A DNA stretch of 64,000 nt from DAISVY01 sp036826635 (GTDB taxonomy: Bacteria; Zixibacteria; MSB-5A5; GN15; FEB-12). The stretch is from positions 1 to 64,000 of the forward strand of contig DAISVY010000003.1 of assembly GCA_036826635.1 (NCBI GenBank), written 5' to 3'. Shown in pieces: positions 1 through 9,286 of this stretch. The notes under the pieces are model-generated. The model was not told the origin of the DNA. It saw only the letters and a list, made by a program, of their open reading frames with translations, and did not search any database. The first letter of the stretch is position 1; every line of letters starts with the position of its first letter. The position numbers and the translations under genes were made by a program.

Positions 1-50
1 CAAATATGCCAAAAAGCTCTACTTCAAAACAGTCTACTGATTAGGGAAGC

Positions 51-1976
51 TTACGACATCCTTCGGGAAACGTCACGCCAACGCCAATCTGTCCTGTCAT
101 ATCCACGATAACTGTACAGATGGAACACGTTGCGACGAAGTATCTCCATGTTCGGGGCCGGATCTTTCACCGGCATCAGTCGCTGAACGAGACCTTCGTT
201 ACGAAGATACGGTTTCAGCCAGCCCAGCGAGCTTTCGGGTAACGTGGTGCAGAAATATATCGGCCGACGCCAGTTGTTTTCTTCGAGCACTTTCAACAGG
301 ACAAAATCCTGGGGCAGAATATACGCTCCACCGATACCGGGCGCGATTTCAAGATATACACTGTCGGGTATTTCAGCGTCCTCCGCCAATCCCAGCGAGG
401 CCGCGTCGCCGGTGACCGGCAGAACGATTGTCGTATCCTTCCATTGGCGCGGTCCGAGGGCGTCGATCTCTTCGGGGGTCAGTCTCAGGGGAAAAGTGCT
501 GTCGCGAGTGATGACCTGCCGGACATACCAGGGCGTATTAGTCAGGGGGACGTTCAATATCTGTACGTCGGGTCGAACCTTTTCCACGGCCTGCAGATAC
601 CACAGGGCGTAAGTGTCGTTATCCCCGGCGGTGTACATGATGGCATTTTGCTCGAGGCTGTTGAACATGTTCATACCGAAATCGTGCATATAGAAGCTGT
701 CGGAACGGTCGAGCATATGGAAATTGCGGGTCAGTTGTGCCGCCGGTGCCGCCAGCACGACCAGCGCCGCCACGACGATCAACAGCCAGCGCGAGCGTTT
801 CTTCAGATTCCACGCCGCCAGCACCAGTGCCCCGGAACCATAAGCGACGAGCAGAGCCGCAATCGTCAGGCTGGGCAGGTAATGGCGGTGGAAGGAACGG
901 AAAAAGTTCGCAGGGATGTTGAAATAGAGAATCGTGGTTACGGCGGTCGCCACAAGCAGCAGCGTGAGGCCCAACCCCAGCCGCCAGGTTCGCCGAAACA
1001 GCATAACAAGACCGAAAACACCAAGCAGCGCCCCCAGAAGTCCGAGCACGCTCAGGCCGCCGTCGACCGTCAACAAATTGTGCTGGAAAGCCGTCAGGTA
1101 GTCAAGCACCTGCACGCCCCATAGGGCCGACTTGCGAGGGAACAGGTCCATGAGGAACCCGCCGCCGGCTTGTTTTAACGTCACGTAGTCCCAGTAACGA
1201 CTCAGCGTGCCGGGATCGCCGCTGTTGAGATACGGATCGTGGGTTGCCATGGGAATCAGCATAAGATTCACGGACAACCCGACCACCAGACCGGTAAGAC
1301 CCGCAAGCCAGGACCGGATACGGATAACCGTCTTCGGATGGCGCAATAGTATCCATATGATTATTCCGGGGATAAGCACGGCGTTGGTGCGGTGCACCGA
1401 AAAATCGAGTCCGATCAGAAACGCGATCAGGAACAGCCATCTGAAAGCCGCCGGCGTATCCGCTTCGTACCACCAGCGCAGCAGAGTCCAGAGAATAAGC
1501 GCCGTGAACAATGGGGTCAGGGTATACGGCGTGAATTGGTTGGCGTAGATCCAGAGTGTTTCACCGTACGCGAAAACGAGTGCTCCCAGCGCGGTGGCTA
1601 TTGCCGTTACCCAGACCGCCCGCCGTTTGTTTATCGTGCCGCTGAGAGGGGCCGTCCGCTCGATTAGTTTTTCGGCCAAGCCCGCTGTCACAGCGCAGGT
1701 GAGAGCCGCCAGTAACCCGGCCAGCAGGTTCAACAGGAAAGCCTTTTCCAGCCCCAGCGGGAGTTTACAGGCCAGCCAGCCGAGGACGGTTGGTAAAAGC
1801 GATCCGGGAGGAGCCACCACGCCAAACGTCACGGCCGCCACGATATTTTCGGCGTTGTTCCACCAGGTAACGGAGCGGAAGCAGGTCTGCCAGTAAACCA
1901 CAATTGCCGATATCAGGACGATCAGGGCTGTCGCTAACGCAAAGGCGGACGTTTTCCTTGTATTCGGGAAACTCAT
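51..1976 (-). CDS. DUF2723-family polytopic membrane protein (TMEM260/GT-C-like)
   Basis: The 641-residue protein begins with a hydrophobic segment and has about ten further membrane segments up to about residue 420. A soluble C-terminal region of about 220 residues follows. Near residues 38-60 it has WNNAENIVAA followed by APPGSLL, which resembles the acidic-residue plus HPPG-type signature at the start of DUF2723 proteins. HRTN near residue 195 also suits that family. Eukaryotic TMEM260 members are O-mannosyltransferases, so a lipid-linked sugar transferase is possible, but no substrate can be read from the sequence. The lipoprotein gene ends 9 bp upstream, so the two are probably co-transcribed. 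The start is an ATG after GAATCCGAG. Confidence 0.8.
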   Translation of the reverse strand: MSFPNTRKTSAFALATALIVLISAIVVYWQTCFRSVTWWNNAENIVAAVTFGVVAPPGSLLPTVLGWLACKLPLGLEKAFLLNLLAGLLAALTCAVTAGLAEKLIERTAPLSGTINKRRAVWVTAIATALGALVFAYGETLWIYANQFTPYTLTPLFTALILWTLLRWWYEADTPAAFRWLFLIAFLIGLDFSVHRTNAVLIPGIIIWILLRHPKTVIRIRSWLAGLTGLVVGLSVNLMLIPMATHDPYLNSGDPGTLSRYWDYVTLKQAGGGFLMDLFPRKSALWGVQVLDYLTAFQHNLLTVDGGLSVLGLLGALLGVFGLVMLFRRTWRLGLGLTLLLVATAVTTILYFNIPANFFRSFHRHYLPSLTIAALLVAYGSGALVLAAWNLKKRSRWLLIVVAALVVLAAPAAQLTRNFHMLDRSDSFYMHDFGMNMFNSLEQNAIMYTAGDNDTYALWYLQAVEKVRPDVQILNVPLTNTPWYVRQVITRDSTFPLRLTPEEIDALGPRQWKDTTIVLPVTGDAASLGLAEDAEIPDSVYLEIAPGIGGAYILPQDFVLLKVLEENNWRRPIYFCTTLPESSLGWLKPYLRNEGLVQRLMPVKDPAPNMEILRRNVFHLYSYRGYDRTDWRWRDVSRRMS

Positions 1977-1985
1977 CTCGGATTC

Positions 1986-2645
1986 CTACTGGATTATCTC
2001 GCTCAGGAATTTATGGATTGCTCCGGCCACGTGTTTCGGTCTGACGTTGTCGTCGCTGCGTCCCCCTACGATGATTGTACCGGCCAGTTCACCTTCGGAG
2101 TCGAAAACTCTCACCTCCACCGTTGTGACATGGTCGAAGCCGCTCCGAAGAATACTGCCGCTGCCCAGCAGAGCCAGATCGACCTCAAGCGAATCCGTGT
2201 CTTCGAAACGCGGATCGTGGGAAGGCTGATTAAGATCTCTTTCGATTTCCTCAGCCTGGGGGGCTTTCTCCCGAGGTTGTTCCAGATATCCTCGGCGGCC
2301 TTTTAATCGTACCGATATAAGACCGGGCAGGGGGTAATTCTCGGCGAAACTGTAATCATAGTTGCGGATCAAGCGAAGCTTGATGTCTTCTATATACTGC
2401 CGGCAGTTGTCGGCAAGTGTGTATTTCGATTCCTGATCGGGATCGCCGGCGAGTTCAATCAGTTCGCCCTGCTCTCCCTGTTGATTATCCCAGCGAATTT
2501 GCCAGTGCTTTACGTTCGATATGTCGCCTTTCTCGCCGAGTGTCTGTTTGACCGGAGGACCGCAGCAACCTTGTCCCAATATTACTATTGCCGCTGTGAT
2601 GGTGAGAAACGCAATGCCTGTCTCGGAACGATACCAATTGAACAT
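1986..2645 (-). CDS. Probable lipoprotein of unknown function
   Basis: The 219-residue protein starts with a basic/aromatic N-terminus and a hydrophobic stretch ending ILGQGCCGPP. This suggests a signal peptide with lipidation at a cysteine near residue 27, although the box (GQGC) is not canonical. The mature part is polar, with a Lys/Glu-rich central stretch and no domain I recognise. A strong Shine-Dalgarno sequence (GGGAGG) precedes the ATG. It lies 9 bp upstream of the DUF2723 gene on the same strand, which argues for one transcript and an envelope role. Confidence 0.6.
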   Translation of the reverse strand: MFNWYRSETGIAFLTITAAIVILGQGCCGPPVKQTLGEKGDISNVKHWQIRWDNQQGEQGELIELAGDPDQESKYTLADNCRQYIEDIKLRLIRNYDYSFAENYPLPGLISVRLKGRRGYLEQPREKAPQAEEIERDLNQPSHDPRFEDTDSLEVDLALLGSGSILRSGFDHVTTVEVRVFDSEGELAGTIIVGGRSDDNVRPKHVAGAIHKFLSEIIQ

Positions 2646-2738
2646 GAAACCTCCCGAAATGTGTCGATAAGATAGACCGTTTCAGACAGAGCGGCAAGAA
2701 GATTCGAAACCGAAAGGGAGGGTGTTATGCGGTTGCGG

Positions 2739-3500
2739 TTACTTCCGTTTCAGAAGTACCACCGGGCGGTCAACCTCGGCCTGTCCTTCGACCGGTTTGT
2801 CGAAATCCCAGTCTTTCCACCAGCCGACGAACTCGAAATCGGATCGACTCTTGACGAAAAGGAGAAACTCCTGGGGGAATATGGCGCGGTTGCGTTCTAT
2901 CATCTCGAAACGCCGTCTTTGTCCGTGGTCGTCGACATTGACCGTCCAGACTTCCTCGTACATCTGACGGGCCGAATCGATCAGCCGGATATTGAACCGG
3001 GACTCTACTTTGATGCCGTCGCGTTCGTTTACCATGGCATTATGGGCTTCGGGAGCCAGAGGATCGGTGAACTGGACGCACCAGTCAAGGAAATACAGCC
3101 CGCCCGGCCGCAGGCATCGGGCCATGGAATCGAAATGGCTGCTCATCTCCTCGAGCGAGTTCAGGTACAACGAGCCCAGTGTAACGTAGGCGAAATCAAC
3201 TTTGCGGGGACAGTCGAACGAGACCATGTTACCTTCGAGAAACTCCGGGGCCGGTTTTAGATCATGCCATTTGTATATGGCGTAATCCAGCATATTTCGG
3301 TTGTTATCCAGCCCCAGGTAGTGGTAGCCGTGGTCGGTCAACTCCCGCACATGGGGAGCGAAACCGCAGGCGATTTCGAATACCCACTTGACCCTTACGT
3401 CTGAGTAACGGTCTATGCAGGCCTTCAGGAAATCAGCCTCCCGGGCAACGTCCCGGAACGAAAAGGCGACTTCGTAGTAATGAGGGTAATCGTATATCAT
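2739..3500 (-). CDS. Class I SAM-dependent methyltransferase
   Basis: The 253-residue protein has the Rossmann methyltransferase layout. Motif I is FEIACGFAPHVREL near residues 40-55, followed by an acidic end to strand 2 in YLGLDNNRNML. FLEGNMVSF supplies motif II/III, and CLRPGGLYFLDW near residues 125-140 is the post-motif seen in small-molecule methyltransferases. The C-terminal half is β-rich and ends in a short basic tail (LLKRK). The substrate cannot be inferred. It lies 93 bp upstream of the lipoprotein gene on the same strand and may head that transcript. No signal peptide is present, so it is cytoplasmic. Confidence 0.85.
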   Translation of the reverse strand: MIYDYPHYYEVAFSFRDVAREADFLKACIDRYSDVRVKWVFEIACGFAPHVRELTDHGYHYLGLDNNRNMLDYAIYKWHDLKPAPEFLEGNMVSFDCPRKVDFAYVTLGSLYLNSLEEMSSHFDSMARCLRPGGLYFLDWCVQFTDPLAPEAHNAMVNERDGIKVESRFNIRLIDSARQMYEEVWTVNVDDHGQRRRFEMIERNRAIFPQEFLLFVKSRSDFEFVGWWKDWDFDKPVEGQAEVDRPVVLLKRK

Positions 3501-3739
3501 TCGTTTTTCATTACCTTCTCAGTGGGATTAACGGCTAAACCGGAAAATGATGTAGCGACCCGGTGGCGATTCGGCTGACGATCTCGTTATTTTGTTCGAA
3601 AATTGATTATGGGCAGGAAGCCATAATTATTGCTAACTCCGCGGTTTGCCTTGTCCGGGCGGTCAAAGCGGGACCGGGGGCTGAACAAGCGATCAGGGGT
3701 TATTGAGTTATGGCGATCCGGCGGGCCCGGTGGTTTTGC

Positions 3740-3768
3740 TTGTCAAGGGCGGGTTGGACTATTATCAT
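3740..3768 (+). promoter_or_regulatory. Candidate sigma-70 promoter for the ECF sigma operon
   Basis: TTGTCA, a 17-bp spacer and TATCAT are seen here. The predicted transcription start is near 3775, giving a leader of about 57 nt before the TTG start of the sigma factor. The rest of the divergent gap 3501-3832 shows nothing else I can name. Confidence 0.5.
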
Positions 3769-3832
3769 TACGCCTTGAACAGGGAGCGTTTTGCAGCGTC
3801 TCAGCATAATTGTAGCCGTGAGAAGGACTTAG

Positions 3833-4396
3833 TTGCCCGATCAAGAAAGTTCCATAATTGCTGAAGCCCTGGCCGGTAGTCAGCGGGCGTATACCCTCCT
3901 GGTGGAAAAACACCGCACGGCGGTTTTTCATATCATTAACAGGATTATCCGTAACGATGAGGCGGCCCGCGACCTGGTTCAGGAAACGTTTATGAAAGCG
4001 TTCTCCGCTCTTCCGTCCTATCGTTCGGAATATCGTTTTTCCACCTGGCTTTATAAGATCGCGGCCAATTCCTCTATTGATTACCTTCGAAAAAAACGCA
4101 TCAAGGCGTTGTCGCTGGACCGCCCTTTGGAAACCGAGGACGGGCAGGTGGAACTTGAGGTTCCGGATTACAAGTTTCACCCCGAGAGAGATCTGGAAAA
4201 AAAACAACAGCGGTTCTCGATAGAGGAAGCTATCAACTCTTTGCCGCCGAAATATCGCGAGGTGATCATCTATCGTCATAAGGACGATAAATCGTACGAG
4301 GAAATAGCCGATTTACTGGGTATACCGGTTGGAACTGTAAAAGCCAGGATTTTCAGAGCCCGTGAGTTGCTCAAAAAGAAACTCAAAAATATCTGA
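3833..4396 (+). CDS. ECF-type RNA polymerase sigma factor
   Basis: The 187-residue protein has both ECF regions. Region 2 runs over residues 20-90 with RDLVQETFMKAF and FSTWLYKIAANSSIDYLRKK. Region 4 runs over residues 130-180 with LPPKYREVIIYRHKDDKSYEEIADLLGIP followed by GTVKARIFRARELLKK. The start is a TTG preceded by AGAAGGA. No anti-sigma factor follows. Instead the next gene encodes a DUF4097-like secreted protein whose frame opens within the last codons of this one. Context suggests control of an envelope-stress type operon (4362-10727). Confidence 0.9.
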   Translation: MPDQESSIIAEALAGSQRAYTLLVEKHRTAVFHIINRIIRNDEAARDLVQETFMKAFSALPSYRSEYRFSTWLYKIAANSSIDYLRKKRIKALSLDRPLETEDGQVELEVPDYKFHPERDLEKKQQRFSIEEAINSLPPKYREVIIYRHKDDKSYEEIADLLGIPVGTVKARIFRARELLKKKLKNI

Positions 4397-5393
4397 CCCG
4401 ACTTTCGGGACTTTAAGCCGCGGCTCGGTTGGCCTGCGATTGTTCGTTCTTCTATTGGGGATCGTCGTCTTTCAGGCTCCGTTATCTCTCGAGGCCAAGG
4501 AATACCGATTCGACTATCAGAGAATCGTCGAAACGGGTCCCCGGGCCGAGTTGGACTTGACATATGTCAGCGGCGATCTGGAGATTATCAGCAGCGACGA
4601 GGATCGGATTATCATCGATGCCGTCAAGAAGATAAACGCCGTTAGCATGGACGAGGCCGAAGAAGTTGCCGCTCATATCGAGATAAAGGTCCGGCAGGAC
4701 GACAACAAGGTGTTGGTCAGTACCAATTATCTGCGTATGCGCAATCGGGGTTCGTCTTTCTGGGGGAAGCTTCTTGGAACCGGCGGTGAGGATTCGTTCG
4801 GTGAAGTCGACTGGACCATCCAGGTCCCCCAGGGTTGCCGCCTGAGCGTGAATAATACCAGCGGACAAATCAGCGCCAGTCATTTGCAGGGTGATGTGGA
4901 CATCCGCAGTTCCGCGGCCGATGTCGAGCTGCTGAGCATCGAGGGGAAGGTCGACGTTGAGACAACCTCTGGAAATGTGACCGGCGAGCTGCTTTTCGGT
5001 CCCGTAACCGTCCGGCAGGCGCAGGGCCGGCTGGAGCTGAAATTCGTTGAGGGTGATATCAAGGTGAAGTCGGTTTCGGCTAAGATCGATATCAGCCAGG
5101 ACCGTGGGGCCTTGGATCTGGTCACTTCGACAGGGAATGTCGATATCCAGACAAGCCTCGACAGCCCGCGCGATTTCTTTGTCGAAACCGAAAGCGGGAA
5201 TATTACTCTGTCAATTCCCGAAACCTCGTCGGGAAATTTACGAATAGAATCACAGACGGGAGATATTCGGACCGAGATCCCGATTGCGATTGAATCGATG
5301 TCGCGGAAACAGGTCCGGGGTTCTTTCGGACGCGGCGGGGTGACGGTTAACTTGATGTCCGTATCCGGCAACGTTGCTGTTGCCCAGTTTTAA
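4362..5393 (+). CDS. Secreted DUF4097-like β-helical protein
   Basis: The longest frame gives 343 residues from a GTG inside the sigma gene. The true start is probably a non-ATG codon near 4434-4440, because a signal peptide (LRLFVLLLGIVVF...LSLEA) begins there. The mature part is a repetitive series of short β-strands (GDVDIRSSAADVELLS, GNVTGELL, GNVDIQTS, SGNITLSIP, GDIRTEIP), typical of the DUF4097 head-to-tail β-helix. Such proteins often sit behind ECF sigma factors in place of, or next to, anti-sigma factors. A periplasmic or outer-surface location is inferred. Its role may be structural or regulatory. Confidence 0.7.
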   Translation: MSCSKRNSKISDPTFGTLSRGSVGLRLFVLLLGIVVFQAPLSLEAKEYRFDYQRIVETGPRAELDLTYVSGDLEIISSDEDRIIIDAVKKINAVSMDEAEEVAAHIEIKVRQDDNKVLVSTNYLRMRNRGSSFWGKLLGTGGEDSFGEVDWTIQVPQGCRLSVNNTSGQISASHLQGDVDIRSSAADVELLSIEGKVDVETTSGNVTGELLFGPVTVRQAQGRLELKFVEGDIKVKSVSAKIDISQDRGALDLVTSTGNVDIQTSLDSPRDFFVETESGNITLSIPETSSGNLRIESQTGDIRTEIPIAIESMSRKQVRGSFGRGGVTVNLMSVSGNVAVAQF

Positions 5394-5426
5394 GTCGGCC
5401 GTTCGCACATAGGATGTAGCGCAAGT

Positions 5427-6761
5427 ATGAGGCTGCTCTCGCAGACATATTTTCATGCCATCATGGCGATATTTCTGAGCCTTCTCGGGGCTGTTACCGT
5501 GGGCGCTCAGGAAGACGTTGCGGTGTCGCACGACACGGCGGTGTCCGATTCGGCGGAGCGCGTTTCATCGTTTTCCAACGAACAGATTTTCACCAATATC
5601 GAGCTTTCACCGGTCGGTGTGCGGGCGGTGGACAGCGCCGGCGAACGCTGGGTGTTTGATTTTCAGACCGACAGTTTTGTGCCCGACACCACGGCCGGAG
5701 TTCGGGACAGACGCGACGGAGAACATCCCCCGGAGATGGAGGACGTTGAGACGCGGTGTACCGTGGAACTCAAGGTCCGGCAACCGGCCCTCAAGGCGGT
5801 TTTCGTGGGTTACGATGAATATGTCAACGGCGATATCATCGCTTACGACCGCGTAACCGTGAAAGGCTGGGTCAAGGGTGATGTCCAGTCCATAAACAAG
5901 CGTGTTCTTATAACCTCGACGGGGCGGGTCGATGGCAACGTGCGGGCGCCGAAAATCGAAGTCAGAGACGGCGGTATCATCAACGGCGAGCAGACCATCA
6001 CCGAACCTTTTTCCATACCGGTTGAGGTTTTGACCTCTTCGTTCTCAGCCGCGGGTATCTGGATTGTACTCGGTTTCACGGTTTTTCTGTTGCTGGTGGC
6101 CTTTATCGGGGTTACTCTCGCTCCGCGTCAGTGGGAGAATATGGATGCCTGTGTCTCGGGGCATCGGGGCAAATCGTTTCTTCTGGGGCTTGTTGTCATC
6201 TTCATGCTGCCCGTAATCGTGACGGTGCTGGCCATTAGTCTGGTGGGCATAATACTGATTCCTTTTCTGTTTCTGGTCGGGTTGCCGGTGGCTCTTACGG
6301 TGGGCATGGGGCATGCCGGGAAGCTGTTGGCTCGGCGATTTGTGCCCCCGCCTCCGGGAACTCGGTCCGGTTTGATGTTCCCTTCGTTGTTAGGTGTGCT
6401 GGCTTTCATGCTGTTGTGGACCCTGGTCGCCGTGCTGCTTGGTTCCAGCAGTGACGTGGCCGAGGGGTTCGGTGTTCTCTTGCTCATTGTGGTTATTCTT
6501 CTTACTGTCTGGCCGTTGTTCAGTGGTGTTGGGGCCAGCATGCTGACCCGGTTCGGATTTCGTTCGTACGTCGGGTTTGGTGGTCGACAGCAGGACTCCG
6601 GCGGGCGTGCTCCGGCTCCGGCCCCTCCGCCGATGCCCGAAGGTCCCCGCATGACACCGCCTCCTTTGCCCGGACGCCGTCCGACTCCCCCGCCGCCGCC
6701 CCCGCCGCCTCCTCCGCGTGGTGACAATTCGCCTTTCGGCGGTAAATCCGACGATGAGTGA
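5427..6761 (+). CDS. Bactofilin-like polymer-forming membrane protein with proline-rich tail
   Basis: The 444-residue protein starts with a signal peptide ending ...GAVTVGAQ. Residues about 125-200 form a short bactofilin-like right-handed β stretch (VKGWVKGDVQSINKRV, STGRVDGNVRAPKI). Four or five membrane segments follow at about residues 210-375. The C-terminal tail from residue 395 is a PPPP-rich low-complexity region ending in FGGKSDDE. The proline tail could be a flexible protein-binding arm. It is 33 bp downstream of the DUF4097 protein and is probably in the same operon. A role in envelope scaffolding is inferred from domain type only. Confidence 0.7.
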   Translation: MRLLSQTYFHAIMAIFLSLLGAVTVGAQEDVAVSHDTAVSDSAERVSSFSNEQIFTNIELSPVGVRAVDSAGERWVFDFQTDSFVPDTTAGVRDRRDGEHPPEMEDVETRCTVELKVRQPALKAVFVGYDEYVNGDIIAYDRVTVKGWVKGDVQSINKRVLITSTGRVDGNVRAPKIEVRDGGIINGEQTITEPFSIPVEVLTSSFSAAGIWIVLGFTVFLLLVAFIGVTLAPRQWENMDACVSGHRGKSFLLGLVVIFMLPVIVTVLAISLVGIILIPFLFLVGLPVALTVGMGHAGKLLARRFVPPPPGTRSGLMFPSLLGVLAFMLLWTLVAVLLGSSSDVAEGFGVLLLIVVILLTVWPLFSGVGASMLTRFGFRSYVGFGGRQQDSGGRAPAPAPPPMPEGPRMTPPPLPGRRPTPPPPPPPPPPRGDNSPFGGKSDDE

Positions 6762-6827
6762 AACTTTTCCATCCGTTATCCAGTAAAGTAGACTGACAAT
6801 CGGTAACCGAGGTTGGAGGGAAAAGGT

Positions 6828-7679
6828 ATGCGGATTTTCAAACAGGGTCTTATTCTTCTGGCGGGGCTTTTGATGATTTCGTCGGTGTGGGCCGGCAGCG
6901 TCGAGGAAGCGTCGGAAGTCGTTGAGGTCGAGGGGGCGGAAAAAATCGATGTGCGAATCGATTTCGGTACGGGTGAGCTTGATATTGAGCCTTCCGATAT
7001 GGAAAATGCCGCCCGGCTGGATATCTCTTATGAGCCGCAAAAAGTGCGCTATGATCTGGATTATTCCCGGCGGGGGAAAACCGGATATCTGCATTTCGAA
7101 AGTGAGTTGCGTCATCACGTCTCGCATCGACATGTGGAAAACGATTGTGATCTGCTGCTCTCCCGGCGGTATCCGACAGCTCTCGAACTCGACTTGGGTG
7201 CCTGCGACGCTAAGATAGAACTGGGGGGCATTCCGCTGAGTGCTCTTTCGGTCGATGCCGGGGCGACCTCCGCCGTTATAGGGTTCTCCGAGCGTAACCC
7301 GACGCGGTTGGAGGATATCGATATCGAAGTGGGGGCAGCTTCACTGGAAATGACCGGTTTGGGCAATGCCAATGCCGAGCATATGGAATTCTCGGTGGGG
7401 GCCGCCTCCTGTGATCTTAATTTCAGCGGTGATTTTCACGGCGAGACGGAGGTGGAAATCGACGTTGGGATCGGTTCCGTCGATGTTACCGTACCGCGCG
7501 ATCTGGCGCTGCGAATCGAAGGAGACAACAGTTGGTTTTCATCGGTCGATTTTCATCGGCTGGACCTGAACGAGGTGGATGACGACGTGTGGGAGACAAG
7601 AAATTTCGACGACGCCAAAGATCGGTTGATAATTGTCATTGAAGTCGGGATGGGTTCGATTGACATCTACGGCAAATAA
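6828..7679 (+). CDS. Secreted LiaF/DUF4097-like toastrack-type protein
   Basis: I chose the ATG at 6828 because GGAGGG lies 7-12 bases upstream. This gives 283 residues with a signal peptide (RIFKQGLILLAGLLMISSVWAG). The mature part carries repeated β motifs: KIDVRIDFGTGELDIEP, ELDLGACDAKIELGGIP, DIEVGAASLEMTG, EIDVGIGSVDVTVP. This pattern is typical of LiaF-type and DUF4097 C-terminal domains, which are involved in cell-envelope stress responses. It closes the sigma-factor operon and is followed directly by a terminator. A function beyond envelope association cannot be read. Confidence 0.7.
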   Translation: MRIFKQGLILLAGLLMISSVWAGSVEEASEVVEVEGAEKIDVRIDFGTGELDIEPSDMENAARLDISYEPQKVRYDLDYSRRGKTGYLHFESELRHHVSHRHVENDCDLLLSRRYPTALELDLGACDAKIELGGIPLSALSVDAGATSAVIGFSERNPTRLEDIDIEVGAASLEMTGLGNANAEHMEFSVGAASCDLNFSGDFHGETEVEIDVGIGSVDVTVPRDLALRIEGDNSWFSSVDFHRLDLNEVDDDVWETRNFDDAKDRLIIVIEVGMGSIDIYGK

Positions 7680-7703
7680 TTTGTGACAGGGCAGACGTCT
7701 GTG

Positions 7704-7734
7704 AAAACCGCCTTGATGAGGCGGTTTTTCTTTT
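7704..7734 (+). terminator. Rho-independent terminator
   Basis: A perfect 9-bp stem (AAAACCGCC/GGCGGTTTT) with a 7-nt loop is followed by a T-rich run. It ends the ECF sigma operon. Confidence 0.9.
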
Positions 7735-7831
7735 GGTGAAATGTCCCCTGTCGGCCGATAAGGAGAACAGGAAACAACTTGCTGTCGGTTATTGTTGCCG
7801 GTTATACTGCCAATGATTTAGGAGCTATGCG

Positions 7832-9286
7832 ATGGAGTCACAGGTGAAAAAGACGGTTTTCGGAATTGACGGGTCGGTTCGTGTGCGCATCGGAATGAGG
7901 AAATGCTGCCGGGCCGTATTGGTGGCTCTGTTTGTCTTTTCGGCGGCCCTGACGGCTAAGGGTTTGCCCAATGCGGTGCAGGAACAGATTTATGACGCCC
8001 GCGATAAAGTGCTCCCGGCCCTGGTGCATATTCAGCCTGTTATAAAAGACTACCGCACCGGTGAACTGAAGAAGCAAGAAGTAATCGGGTCCGGAGTGGT
8101 GTTCCATCCCGACGGGTACGTCGTGACGAACTACCACGTGGCCGGTAAAGCCGAACGCATCATTTGCACGCTGAACAACCGCGAACAGGTAACGGCGGTG
8201 TATGTCGGCGGTGATCCCTCCACCGATCTGGCGATTTTGAAACTGGAGCCGGGTGAATATCCGGGTCCTTTTGTCGTCGCCGAGTTCGGGGATTCGGATT
8301 CCGTGCAGGTCGGTCAGCAGGTTCTGGCCATGGGTTCGCCGCTGGCTCTGGCCCGCTCCGTTTCGTCGGGCGTGATATCGACCAAAGACCGCTATTTTTC
8401 CAGTGATTACCGTCTGCCGTCCGGTGAGCAAACCGGTCGCTATAACCTGTGGATTCAGACCGACGCCGCCATCAACCCCGGTAATTCCGGGGGACCGTTA
8501 GTCGATCTGGACGGGCGTATCGTGGGGATAAATTCGCGGGCTACTTTTCTGGCCAACAATCTGGGTTTCGCCATTCCCGTCAATATCGTCAAGGAAGTGA
8601 TCGCGGCTATTCTCTCTACCGGCAGTGTCACGCGCAGTTGGATCGGTGTGCATGCTCAGGCCCTGCAGGAACTGGAGGACTATTTCGGTACCGGTCGCAA
8701 TACCGGGGTGCTGATTGCTTCCATCGATCCCGGTTCACCGGCCGAGGCCAGTTTCCTCAAGGCGGGTGATGTTATTCTGGAGGTTGACGGCGAGCAGGTA
8801 TCGGCCCGTTTTGTCGAAGAGCTCCCCGCTTTTTATCACCGGATCGCCAGTCACGAGCCGGGTACTGAGATTGAATTGAAAGTACTCCGCGACGATCAGG
8901 TGTACACTTTCGGGGTTGTTACCCGTTCGCTCGGTGAGCTTCAGGGTGAAGACTTCGAATGTCCCGAATGGGGCTTCACGGTCAAGGCTATCACTCAACA
9001 GATGCAGATTTCCAATCAGCTCCGTGATACGCTCGGTGTGCTGGTGACAGGTGTCAGGCGGGTGGGGCCGGCCGATCTCGGCGGTCTCCGCGCCGGTGAT
9101 GTTATCCGTTCCGTAAACAAAAAACCGCTGACTGATTTGTCTTCGCTGATAAAAACGTACAACCAACAGGCAGCCGATTCGGCCGATAAAATCTTGCTGA
9201 AAGTACTGCGCGGCGGGGCTGTTCGACTGATAGTGTTGAACATAGATCGAAAAGAGAATCGTGAGGTGAGGGGGACCGATGAATAG
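7832..9286 (+). CDS. HtrA-type serine protease with two PDZ domains
   Basis: The 484-residue protein keeps the trypsin-fold triad: H102 (VTNYHVAG), D132 (PSTDLAIL) and S219 (NPGNSGGP). A signal peptide lies at residues 22-44, so translation could also start at the ATG at 7895. Two PDZ domains follow, the first near residues 275-365 (GVLIASIDPGSPAEASFLKAGD) and the second near 385-470 (GVLVTGVRRVGPADLGGLRAGD). Proteases of this type degrade or refold misfolded periplasmic proteins. The stop overlaps the start of the next gene by 8 bp, so the two are translationally coupled. Confidence 0.9.
   Translation: MESQVKKTVFGIDGSVRVRIGMRKCCRAVLVALFVFSAALTAKGLPNAVQEQIYDARDKVLPALVHIQPVIKDYRTGELKKQEVIGSGVVFHPDGYVVTNYHVAGKAERIICTLNNREQVTAVYVGGDPSTDLAILKLEPGEYPGPFVVAEFGDSDSVQVGQQVLAMGSPLALARSVSSGVISTKDRYFSSDYRLPSGEQTGRYNLWIQTDAAINPGNSGGPLVDLDGRIVGINSRATFLANNLGFAIPVNIVKEVIAAILSTGSVTRSWIGVHAQALQELEDYFGTGRNTGVLIASIDPGSPAEASFLKAGDVILEVDGEQVSARFVEELPAFYHRIASHEPGTEIELKVLRDDQVYTFGVVTRSLGELQGEDFECPEWGFTVKAITQQMQISNQLRDTLGVLVTGVRRVGPADLGGLRAGDVIRSVNKKPLTDLSSLIKTYNQQAADSADKILLKVLRGGAVRLIVLNIDRKENREVRGTDE

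Noticed and set aside
6128..6772. Glycine-rich minus-strand frame opposite the bactofilin-like gene
   Set aside because: The glycine run is the antisense of the proline tail codons.
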